The notes under the pieces were generated by a model. That model made no database searches. It worked only from the letters and a program-made list of their open reading frames with translations, and was not told the DNA's origin. A DNA stretch of 64,000 nt from Serratia marcescens subsp. marcescens ATCC 13880 (GTDB taxonomy: Bacteria; Pseudomonadota; Gammaproteobacteria; Enterobacterales; Enterobacteriaceae): the NCBI RefSeq assembly GCF_017299535.1, contig NZ_CP071238.1, positions 620,001 through 684,000 of the forward strand, given 5' to 3'. Within the stretch, counting starts at the first letter, position 1. Every line of letters starts with the position of its first letter. This document shows, piece after piece, positions 18,469 through 28,400 of this stretch. Made by a program: the position numbers and the translations under genes.

Positions 18469-20814
18469 ATGAGCGCCCACTTCGTATCTCAGACCGTACG
18501 CACCGCCACCGGCCACTGGCCGGTGATACTCCCGGCCCTCGGCATTACCTTGCAGCCGAACGGCAAGCCGCAGCCGTGTCCGACCTGCGGCGGTAAAGAC
18601 CGCTTCCGCTTCGATAACCAGGACGGGCGCGGCACCTGGTTCTGCAATCAGTGCGGGGCCGGTGACGGCCTCAACCTGGTGGAAAAGGCCCTGTCACTGT
18701 CTGCCCGGGCTGCCGCCGAACAGGTGGCTGCCGTGATGGGAGAAAACACCAACACCCTGCCACCGGCCGCTGAAGCCCGCCATGCCTCACTGAAGGGCGG
18801 TGGGCAAGACAAGGCCGAGGCTCAGCGCAAGGCCGCGCGACAGGCACAGGCTCTGGTGGCCGCTGCCCGCCTCCAAACCGGCAACGCCTACCTGAGCGCC
18901 AAAGGCTGGCCGGAGGTGGACACCCTGACCCTGCACGGCCAGTCGCTGCGCGTCGGCGGTATCACCTTCCACCCCGGCGACCTGCTGCTGCCGCTGCACA
19001 ATGACGGGGGCGAGGTGGTCAACGTGCAGCTGATTAACGCCCACGGCGACAAACGCATGCTGGCAGGCGGGCAGGTGAAAGCCGCCTGCCACACCCTAAG
19101 CGGCCCGGACAACGCGGTTATCTGGCTCACCGAGGGCTACGCCACCGGCCTCACCGTGCACCGTCTCACCGGTGAGACGGTGTGCGTGGCGCTCAGCGCC
19201 AACAACTTGGCGGCGGTGGCAGAGCAGCTGCGCAGCCATTACCCGGATGCGCGGCTGCTGCTGGCGGCCGACAATGACCGCAGCGGCACCGGGCAGACCC
19301 GCGCCGCCGAGGCGGCCACACGCACCGGCGGCACTCCGGCGCTGCCGCCCACGGAAGGCGACTGGAACGACGTTTATGGCCGGGAAGGGGCAGACGCTAC
19401 GCGTGCCCAGCTCCAGGCGTTTAGCCAGTCGCCACAGCCGAGCCCGTTCGACACGCTGAGCGATGCCGATTTGAAAGCCATGAGCGCCAGCGAGAAGGCC
19501 GAACTGCTGGCCGAGCACTACGGCAACACCCTGGCGGTGCCGCCGGTGGGCGAAGAGCTGTGCCGCTATACGCGCGGCGCCTGGCAGGTGCTGCCGCACC
19601 GACAGCTGAGCCGGGAGATTGCCGCGCTGTTCCAGAAGGTGCGTGCACCGTTCTCTGCCGCCGGTATCAACAGCATTTTGGACACCCTCAAGCTGATGGT
19701 GCCGCAGATGGGCGACCCGGCCCGCCGGTTGATAGGCTTTCGTAACGGGGTGTTTGATACCGTCAGCGGGCAGTTCAGCGTCCACCGGCAAGCGCACTGG
19801 CTGCGCACCGTCAACAGCGTGGACTACACGCCACCGCGTGCCGGGGAGAACCTGGCCGACCATGCGCCGCACTTCTGGCAGTGGCTGACGCGGGCCGCCG
19901 GGGGCAAGCACGACAAGCAAGAACGTATCCTCGCGGCGCTCTTTATGGTGCTGGCCAACCGCTACGACTGGCAGCTGTTCCTCGAAGTGACCGGCCCCGG
20001 CGGCAGCGGCAAGAGCGTAATGGCGGCCATCGCCCGGCTGCTGGCGGGAGCCGATAACACCACCTCCGCCACCATCGATAACCTGGAGTCGGCGCGCGAG
20101 CGGGCCAGCGTGGTCGGCTTCTCGCTGATACTCCTGCCTGACCAGGAGAAGTGGAGCGGTGACGGCGCGGGTATCAAGGCCATCACCGGTGGCGATGCGG
20201 TCGCCATCGACCCCAAATACCGCGACGCCTACGCGGCGCACATCCCGGCGGTGATACTGGCGGTGAACAACAACCCGATGCAGTTCAGTGACCGCAGCGG
20301 TGGCGTATCACGGCGGCGGGTGATACTCACCTTTCCGGAGACGATACCGCTGGCCGAGCGCGACCCGCAGTTGCTGGACAAAATCACCCAGGAGCTGGCG
20401 GTGATTGTGCGCCACCTGATGCAGCGCTTCGCCAACCCGAACGAGGCCCGCACCCTGCTTCAGGCGCAGCAAAGCTCGGACGAGGCGCTGACCATCAAAC
20501 GCCAGGCGGACCCGCTGGTCGATTTTTGCGGTTACCTGACGGTGCTGGGCACCCCGGAAGGGATGATGATAGGCAATGCCAACATCACCCCGCCGAACCC
20601 GCGCCGCTATTTGTACCACGCCTACCTGTCGTTTATGGCGGCACGGGGCTATCAGCACGTGATGAACCTGACGGCGTTCGGGCTGGCGGTGCCGCAGACG
20701 CTGAAAGAATATGAGCATACGTTGCTCAAACGCCGCACCAAACTGGGTATCCAAACCAACCTGCGGCTGAATGATGACTGCGACGTGGACTGGCTGCCAA
20801 AATGCGAGGCATAA
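18469..20814 (+). CDS. P4 alpha-type primase/helicase
   Basis: This 781-residue replication protein begins with a zinc finger (PCPTCGGKDRFRF ... FCNQCGAGDG, residues about 24-65), typical of P4 primase. A Toprim-like region follows (WLTEGYATGL; LLLAADNDRSG), then a D5/SF3 helicase domain with Walker A GPGGSGKS and Walker B-like LILLPDQE. In P4 the single alpha protein primes, unwinds and recognises origin iterons; iteron-like repeats are present at 16475-16569. It appears intact, so island replication is possible. Confidence 0.9.
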   Translation: MSAHFVSQTVRTATGHWPVILPALGITLQPNGKPQPCPTCGGKDRFRFDNQDGRGTWFCNQCGAGDGLNLVEKALSLSARAAAEQVAAVMGENTNTLPPAAEARHASLKGGGQDKAEAQRKAARQAQALVAAARLQTGNAYLSAKGWPEVDTLTLHGQSLRVGGITFHPGDLLLPLHNDGGEVVNVQLINAHGDKRMLAGGQVKAACHTLSGPDNAVIWLTEGYATGLTVHRLTGETVCVALSANNLAAVAEQLRSHYPDARLLLAADNDRSGTGQTRAAEAATRTGGTPALPPTEGDWNDVYGREGADATRAQLQAFSQSPQPSPFDTLSDADLKAMSASEKAELLAEHYGNTLAVPPVGEELCRYTRGAWQVLPHRQLSREIAALFQKVRAPFSAAGINSILDTLKLMVPQMGDPARRLIGFRNGVFDTVSGQFSVHRQAHWLRTVNSVDYTPPRAGENLADHAPHFWQWLTRAAGGKHDKQERILAALFMVLANRYDWQLFLEVTGPGGSGKSVMAAIARLLAGADNTTSATIDNLESARERASVVGFSLILLPDQEKWSGDGAGIKAITGGDAVAIDPKYRDAYAAHIPAVILAVNNNPMQFSDRSGGVSRRRVILTFPETIPLAERDPQLLDKITQELAVIVRHLMQRFANPNEARTLLQAQQSSDEALTIKRQADPLVDFCGYLTVLGTPEGMMIGNANITPPNPRRYLYHAYLSFMAARGYQHVMNLTAFGLAVPQTLKEYEHTLLKRRTKLGIQTNLRLNDDCDVDWLPKCEA

Positions 20815-20996
20815 CAGACGCAACAAAGGAGGCGACGATCGGCCGTGCCGATCAATGTGACTTTATTGATCTGCCTAACCCATTGGACGGTCAATCATCA
20901 CGCAGCCTATAGTGGTGGCGAACAAACATTCCGCCACACCAGGGTATTTCTTCGGGCAGTGTTTATCAGCCCCCTCATAACAACACGTGCGCTCCC

Positions 20997-21020
20997 AACC
21001 GGCTTCGGCCGGTTTTTTGT
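20997..21020 (+). terminator. Rho-independent terminator after the primase operon
   Basis: AACCGGC and GCCGGTT form a seven-pair stem with a TTCG loop, followed by a run of six or more T. It separates the replication module from the recombinase and adhesin module. The 20815-21232 interval otherwise shows no gene. Confidence 0.8.
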
Positions 21021-21232
21021 TTTGCGGGGCATCAGTGTGTGTGCCGGTCGTGGTGGGCGCTGGTCCTCCCTCAGACGCATTCCATGCGCGGCGTTCGCGC
21101 CGAACGGTGACGCGAAAGGCACGTCTGGCGACTTACATTTTTATAATTCAGATTTATCCTTTCTATTTCGCTTATCTTATAGTGAAAAATGCTAATGTGT
21201 TTGGGGTTTTATTCATTTTTTGATGAGGTGGC

Positions 21233-21850
21233 ATGAGCCAGCGGAAGTATTTGACGCAGTCCGAAGTGGAGCGTCTGTTGCAACAGGCCTTGGCAGGGGG
21301 AAATGCCGAGCGTGACTATTGCCTGATTTACATGAGTTTTATCCACGGCTTTCGCGTCAGCGAAGTGTGCCATTTGCGGTTGTCCGATTTGGATTTGCGG
21401 GGGCACAGTTTGTATATCCGGCGAATAAAGAGCGGGTTTTCGACCAGCCACCCCTTGCTGAAGGATGAATTGCGGGCCATCAGGGCCTGGCTGGCGGTGC
21501 GGGCGGGACTGCCGGGGGCGGACAGCGACTGGGTGTTTTTGTCGCGCCAGGGGAACGCGTTGACGCGTCAGCGGGTGTACCAAATCATCAGCCAGTTGGG
21601 TCAGGCGGCAGACATTTCCGTCGTGCCGCATCCGCATATGCTGCGTCATGCCTGTGGATTTGCGCTGGCGGACCGGGGAATTGATACGCGGCTGATACAA
21701 GATTACCTGGGGCATAAAAACATCCGTCATACCGTGCGGTATACGGCGAGTAATGCAGAACGGTTTGAAGGGGTCTGGCATCGCCCAAAAAACAAGCGAA
21801 AGAGTAGACAGTTAGGACCAAACTGTAAAGTAGTATACGCAACGCGTTGA
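21233..21850 (+). CDS. FimB/FimE-like tyrosine recombinase
   Basis: This 205-residue recombinase consists of a catalytic domain only. The conserved residues are visible: Arg in HGFRVSEV, HPHMLRHACG, GHKNIRHT and the Tyr nucleophile in RYTA. Size and sequence (KYLTQSEVERLLQ, RDYCLIYMSF, FLSRQGNALTRQ) match the FimB/FimE group that flips the fimS promoter of type 1 fimbriae. Its last codons overlap the left inverted repeat of the invertible segment at 21812, so inversion would exchange its C-terminal tail: KSRQLGP followed by NCKVVYATR would become KSRQLGPF then stop. Confidence 0.88.
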   Translation: MSQRKYLTQSEVERLLQQALAGGNAERDYCLIYMSFIHGFRVSEVCHLRLSDLDLRGHSLYIRRIKSGFSTSHPLLKDELRAIRAWLAVRAGLPGADSDWVFLSRQGNALTRQRVYQIISQLGQAADISVVPHPHMLRHACGFALADRGIDTRLIQDYLGHKNIRHTVRYTASNAERFEGVWHRPKNKRKSRQLGPNCKVVYATR

Positions 21851-22126
21851 AATAAAGTACAGCCTCGCAAGAAAAAAATCACCGAAAAATTATTATCCGA
21901 TTGAATAATAATGAAATCCACTCCTCTTTAGGCACTCTCCCCCCTTTTGCCCTTTCGGGCATGTTGCACCGTATCAACGGTTATTCCCGCATCTCCCCTC
22001 GGCAAGGAAACAGTTTTTTATTCCACTCTTCAGGGGTATTGGCCCATCTATTAAGCATTAAATAGATTTTATATCTAAATAAGCCCTTTTTTTGTTGTTT
22101 TTACCAACTGGTCAAAATGGTCCTAA
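21812..22126. promoter_or_regulatory. fimS-like invertible promoter element (315 bp)
   Basis: TTAGGACCA at 21812-21820 is matched in inverted orientation by TGGTCCTAA at 22118-22126. The homology extends outward to ACARTTAGGACCA with one mismatch. The enclosed length is 315 bp, against 314 bp and TTGGGGCCA repeats in the E. coli fimS switch, from memory. A minus-strand -10 box TATACT (21832-21837) lies just inside the left repeat and now points toward the recombinase. After inversion it would point toward the adhesin. A FimB/FimE-like enzyme is encoded at the left edge. The weak -35 match and current OFF orientation are inference. Confidence 0.75.
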
Positions 22127-22389
22127 TTGTTAAGTTCGACGCGTGCGGCGCCCGCGCTCAGGGCGGGCCCGTGATGTCCGTGTATTGCCCACGACGCTGG
22201 TGACTCCGCGTCGTGCGGTAGCCATGGCGACGCGCCGTCAGGGATTGGGGCTTTATGTCGGTGTCGTGTGATTGGGGGCGCTACCGTCAGGTTTGCGGAT
22301 GACCAGGGAGGAGATGTTTGCGCAGTGGTGTCGCCGACCCCAGCGGCGTGATCGACGTTGCGCACGTTACACAGCAAAGCAAAGAGCCG

Positions 22390-22426
22390 CGGGGTTTCAG
22401 GAGAACGGAAACCCCGGACGATTTTT
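22390..22426 (+). terminator. Terminator-like hairpin in the adhesin leader
   Basis: CGGGGTTTC (22390-22398) pairs with GAAACCCCG (22408-22416) and a five-T run follows at 22422. It ends only 21 bp before the adhesin ATG, downstream of the invertible element. It could attenuate read-through or stop stray transcription. The rest of the 22127-22447 leader has no supported gene. Confidence 0.55.
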
Positions 22427-22447
22427 GACTCATCATCGGTGAAAACA

Positions 22448-25400
22448 ATGAAAAACAAACACACAGGCCATGCTGGCGTCTTTTCGCGCCGACTCAGGGC
22501 GCTGACCTGGGTAAACATTGGCATACAAGCGTGCTTTCCGCTGGCGGTGGCGTTTACGCCAACAATCGCGGCGGCCGGCGGTTTCCTGCGGGATAATGGC
22601 AGTAAAACGGTGGCGAAGACCCAGATATATACCTTGGCGGCCGGAGAAACGACAGCCTCGGTGGCCCGAAAATTCGGTATCAGCATTGCAGAATTACGCA
22701 AGATGAACCAGTTTCGTACGTTTGCGCATGGCTTTGACCATCTGCAACCGGGAGACGAACTGGATGTGCCGGCGGTGCGCGCAACGGGTGATGCGTCCGG
22801 CAAGAAAACGGCTGCGCCGCACGAGGATGCACAGGCGGTGAAGGTGGCCGGCATTGCCTCGCAGGCCGGCTCTTTCCTGGCCAATAACCCCAACGGGGAG
22901 GCGGCGGCGTCGATAGCACGCGGCATGGCGATGGGGGAAGCCACGAAGGAAGTGCAGGACTGGTTGGGCCAATTTGGCACGGCGCGTGTGCGATTGGACG
23001 CGGACCAGCATTTCTCGCTGAAAAACTCCCAACTGGATCTGTTGGTTCCGGTGTTTGACCGGGACGATACCCTGGTCTTCACGCAGGGCAGTCTGCACCG
23101 TACGGATGACCGGACGCAAGCCAACCTGGGGGCTGGCGTGCGCTGGTTCAACGATGGCTGGATGCTGGGGGGGAACACTTTCCTGGATTACGACCTGTCA
23201 CGCCAGCATACTCGCCTCGGGATAGGGGTAGAGTATTGGCGCGACTTCATGAAATTGGGTGCCAACAGCTATTTGCAACTGAGCAACTGGAAAGATTCTC
23301 CGGACTTCAGTGATTATAAAGAGCGCCCTGCCAATGGGTGGGATATTCGCGCGCAAGGGTGGTTGCCGGCGTTGCCGCAACTGGGCGGCAAACTGACGTA
23401 TGAGCAGTACTACGGTGATGAGGTCGGGCTGTTTGGTAAGGACCATCGCCAGAAGGATCCGCACGCGTTCACTGCGGGCATCGAGTATACGCCGGTGCCG
23501 CTGGTGACGTTACGTGCTGAGCAGCGGCAGGGGAAAGACGGCGAGAACGACACCCGTTTTGGCGTGGACTTCCGCTATCAATTGGGGGCACCTTGGCAAC
23601 AACAGGTTGACCCAGGCGCGGTACAGGCGATGCGTAGCCTGGCGGGCAGCCGTCATGACCTGGTGGAGCGTAACAACAATATCGTCCTGGAGTACCGCAA
23701 GAAAGAGACCATCCGCTTGCATGCCGCGTCGCTGGTGACCGGGTATGCCGGGGAGAAAAAGTCCCTGGGCGTCTCCGTCAACAGTACCCATGGCCTGGAC
23801 CGCATTGACTGGTCGGCACCGGCGTTGCTGGCTGCGGGCGGGAAAATCGTCCAGGATGGTCCGCAGGCTTACAGCGTGGTGCTGCCAACCTACCAGTATG
23901 CCCCGGGCATCAACAATTACACCGTCAGCGGCGTGGCCGTGGACAAGAAGGGGAACCGGTCAAACACCAGTGAGACGCAGGTGAGTGTGCGCGCACCGGA
24001 AATTAATAAGGGGAACAGCACATTTACACCACTTGATAGCATGCTGGTCGCTGATGGCAAGAGCACTCAACATCTGACCTTGAGCGTCAGGGATGCGCAA
24101 GGCAATGCGGTGGATGTGCCTGTCTCGGAAATCAGTATCGATACGGGGAATCTGAAGTCAGCATCCGTCTCTTCGCCGGTGAAAAAAGCGATCGGGGAGT
24201 TTGAGGTAACGGTGACGGCCGGGGTGGATGAAGAAATCGTCACCCTGACGCCAAGCGTAAGTGGCGTGAAGCTTGATACAGCGCGTGTGGCGATAAACAA
24301 GGCGTTTCCAAGCAGCGTCAACTCGACGTTTGCGGCATCGCCGAAGAGTATCGCGGCGGACAACACCGCGACCTCGACGCTGACGTTCACGGCGAAGGAC
24401 GCGGACGGCAACCTGATCACCACGCTGAACGCCGGTGACGTGAGCTTCGGTATCACGGCAGCGGGGGGCGACGCCAGCAAGGTGACGCTGGGTGCGGTGA
24501 CCAAGGTGAGCGATGGCGTGTTCACGGCGACCCTGAAGGGGACGCTGGCGGACACCTACACCATCGTGCCGGCGGCGAACGGGACGCCGGTGAGCGGCCT
24601 GAGCGACACGGTGACGCTGACGGCGGGCACCACGCCGGATGCCGGCGAGGGCAACTCGACGTTTGCGGCATCGCCGAAGAGTATCGCGGCGGACAACACC
24701 GCGACCTCGACGCTGACGTTCACGGCGAAGGACGCGAACGGCAACCTGATCACCACGCTGAACGCCGGTGACGTGAGCTTCGGTATCACGGCGGCGGGTG
24801 GCGACACCAGCAAGGTGACGCTGGGTGCGGTGACCAAGGTGAGCGATGGCGTGTTCACGGCGACCCTGAAGGGGACGCTGGCGGACACCTACACCATCGT
24901 GCCGGCGGCGAACGGGACGCCGGTGAGCGGCCTGAGCGACACGGTGACGCTGACGGCGGGCACCACGCCGGATGCCGGCGAGGGCAACTCGACGTTTGCG
25001 GCATCGCCGAAGAGTATCGCGGCGGATGACACCGCGACCTCGACGCTGACGTTCACGGCGAAGGACGCGAACGGCAACCTGATCACCACGCTGAACGCCG
25101 GTGACGTGAGCTTCGGTATCACGGCGGCGGGTGGCGACACCAGCAAGGTGACGCTGGGTGCGGTGACCAAGGTGAGCGATGGCGTGTTCACGGCGACCCT
25201 GAAGGGGACGCTGGCGGACACCTACACCATCGTGCCGGCGGCGAACGGGACGCCGGTGAGCGGCCTGAGCGACACGGTGACGCTGACGGCGGGCACCACG
25301 CCGGATGCCGGCGAGGGCAACTCGACGTTTGCGGCATCGCCGAAGAGTATCGCGGCGGATGACACCGCGACCTCGACGCTGACGTTCACGGCGAAGGACG

Positions 25401-28400
25401 CGAACGGCAACCTGATCACCACGCTGAACGCCGGTGACGTGAGCTTCGGTATCACGGCGGCGGGTGGCGACACCAGCAAGGTGACGCTGGGTACGGTGAC
25501 CAAGGTGAGCGATGGCGTGTTCACGGCGACCCTGAAGGGGACGCTGGCGGACACCTACACCATCGTGCCGGCGGCGAACGGGACGCCGGTGAGCGGCCTG
25601 AGCGACACGGTGACGCTGACGGCGGGCACCACGCCGGATGCCGGCGAGGGCAACTCGACGTTTGCGGCATCGCCGAAGAGTATCGCGGCGGACAACACCG
25701 CGACCTCGACGCTGACGTTCACGGCGAAGGACGCGAACGGCAACCTGATCACCACGCTGAACGCCGGTGACGTGAGCTTCGGTATCACGGCGGCGGGTGG
25801 CGACACCAGCAAGGTGACGCTGGGTGCGGTGACGAAGGTGAGCGATGGCGTGTTCACGGCGACCCTGAAGGGGACGCTGGCGGACACCTACACCATCGTG
25901 CCGGCGGCGAACGGGACGCCGGTGAGCGGCCTGAGCGACACGGTGACGCTGACGGCGGGCACCACGCCGGATGCCGGCGAGGGCAACTCGACGTTTGCGG
26001 CATCGCCGAAGAGTATCGTGGCGGACAACACCGCGACCTCGACGCTGACGTTCACGGCGAAGGACGCGAACGGCAACCTGATCACCACGCTGAACGCCGG
26101 TGACGTGAGCTTCGGTATCACGGCGGCGGGTGGCGACACCAGCAAGGTGACGCTGGGTGCGGTGACCAAGGTGAGCGATGGCGTGTTCACGGCGACCCTG
26201 AAGGGGACGCTGGCGGACACCTACACCATCGTGCCGGCGGCGAACGGGACGCCGGTGAGCGGCCTGAGCGACACGGTGACGCTGACGGCGGGCACCACGC
26301 CGGATGCCGGCGAGGGCAACTCGACGTTTGCGGCATCGCCGAAGAGTATCGCGGCGGACAACACCGCGACCTCGACGCTGACGTTCACGGCGAAGGACGC
26401 GAACGGCAACCTGATCACCACGCTGAACGCCGGTGACGTGAGCTTCGGTATCACGGCGGCGGGTGGCGACACCAGCAAGGTGACGCTGGGTGCGGTGACC
26501 AAGGTGAGCGATGGCGTGTTCACGGCGACCCTGAAGGGGACGCTGGCGGACACCTACACCATCGTGCCGGCGGCGAACGGGACGCCGGTGAGCGGCCTGA
26601 GCGACACGGTGACGCTGACGGCGGGCACCACGCCGGATGCCGGCGAGGGCAACTCGACGTTTGCGGCATCGCCGAAGAGTATCGCGGCGGATGACACCGC
26701 GACCTCGACGCTGACGTTCACGGCGAAGGACGCGAACGGCAACCTGATCACCACGCTGAACGCCGGTGACGTGAGCTTCGGTATCACGGCGGCGGGTGGC
26801 GACACCAGCAAGGTGACGCTGGGTACGGTGACCAAGGTGAGCGATGGCGTGTTCACGGCGACCCTGAAGGGGACGCTGGCGGACACCTACACCATCGTGC
26901 CGGCGGCGAACGGGACGCCGGTGAGCGGCCTGAGCGACACGGTGACGCTGACGGCGGGCACCACGCCGGATGCCGGCGAGGGCAACTCGACGTTTGCGGC
27001 ATCGCCGAAGAGTATCGCGGCGGACAACACCGCGACCTCGACGCTGACGTTCACGGCGAAGGACGCGAACGGCAACCTGATCACCACGCTGAACGCCGGT
27101 GACGTGAGCTTCGGTATCACGGCGGCGGGTGGCGACACCAGCAAGGTGACGCTGGGTGCGGTGACGAAGGTGAGCGATGGCGTGTTCACGGCGACCCTGA
27201 AGGGGACGCTGGCGGACACCTACACCATCGTGCCGGCGGCGAACGGGACGCCGGTGAGCGGCCTGAGCGACACGGTGACGCTGACGGCGGGCACCACGCC
27301 GGATGCCGGCGAGGGCAACTCGACGTTTGCGGCATCGCCGAAGAGTATCGTGGCGGACAACACCGCGACCTCGACGCTGACGTTCACGGCGAAGGACGCG
27401 AACGGCAACCTGATCACCACGCTGAACGCCGGTGACGTGAGCTTCGGTATCACGGCGGCGGGTGGCGACACCAGCAAGGTGACGCTGGGTGCGGTGACCA
27501 AGGTGAGCGATGGCGTGTTCACGGCGACCCTGAAGGGGACGCTGGCGGACACCTACACCATCGTGCCGGCGGCGAACGGGACGCCGGTGAGCGGCCTGAG
27601 CGACACGGTGACGCTGACGGCGGGCACCACGCCGGATGCCGGCGAGGGCAACTCGACGTTTGCGGCATCGCCGAAGAGTATCGCGGCGGACAACACCGCG
27701 ACCTCGACGCTGACGTTCACGGCGAAGGACGCGAACGGCAACCTGATCACCACGCTGAACGCCGGTGACGTGAGCTTCGGTATCACGGCGGCGGGTGGCG
27801 ACACCAGCAAGGTGACGCTGGGTGCGGTGACCAAGGTGAGCGATGGCGTGTTCACGGCGACCCTGAAGGGGACGCTGGCGGACACCTACACCATCGTGCC
27901 GGCGGCGAACGGGACGCCGGTGAGCGGCCTGAGCGACACGGTGACGCTGACGGCGGGCACCACGCCGGATGCCGGCGAGGGCAACTCGACGTTTGCGGCA
28001 TCGCCGAAGAGTATCGCGGCGGATGACACCGCGACCTCGACGCTGACGTTCACGGCGAAGGACGCGAACGGCAACCTGATCACCACGCTGAACGCCGGTG
28101 ACGTGAGCTTCGGTATCACGGCGGCGGGTGGCGACACCAGCAAGGTGACGCTGGGTGCGGTGACCAAGGTGAGCGATGGCGTGTTCACGGCGACCCTGAA
28201 GGGGACGCTGGCGGACACCTACACCATCGTGCCGGCGGCGAACGGGACGCCGGTGAGCGGCCTGAGCGACACGGTGACGCTGACGGCGGGCACCACGCCG
28301 GATGGCACGCGGTCGACGTTCAGCTCGGATGTCGGAGCCATTATCCCGGACGGCACGGACACGGCGACCCTGAGCTTTGTCGCGAAAGATGCGTATGATA

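Noticed and set aside
22123..23178. A 351-codon minus-strand frame opposite the adhesin start
   Set aside because: It is the antisense of a clear signal peptide, LysM and barrel region; no motif or ribosome-binding site supports it.
24320..28309. Tandem repeats as a CRISPR array
   Set aside because: The period is 333 bp with no spacers, entirely within one open reading frame encoding Ig-like domains.
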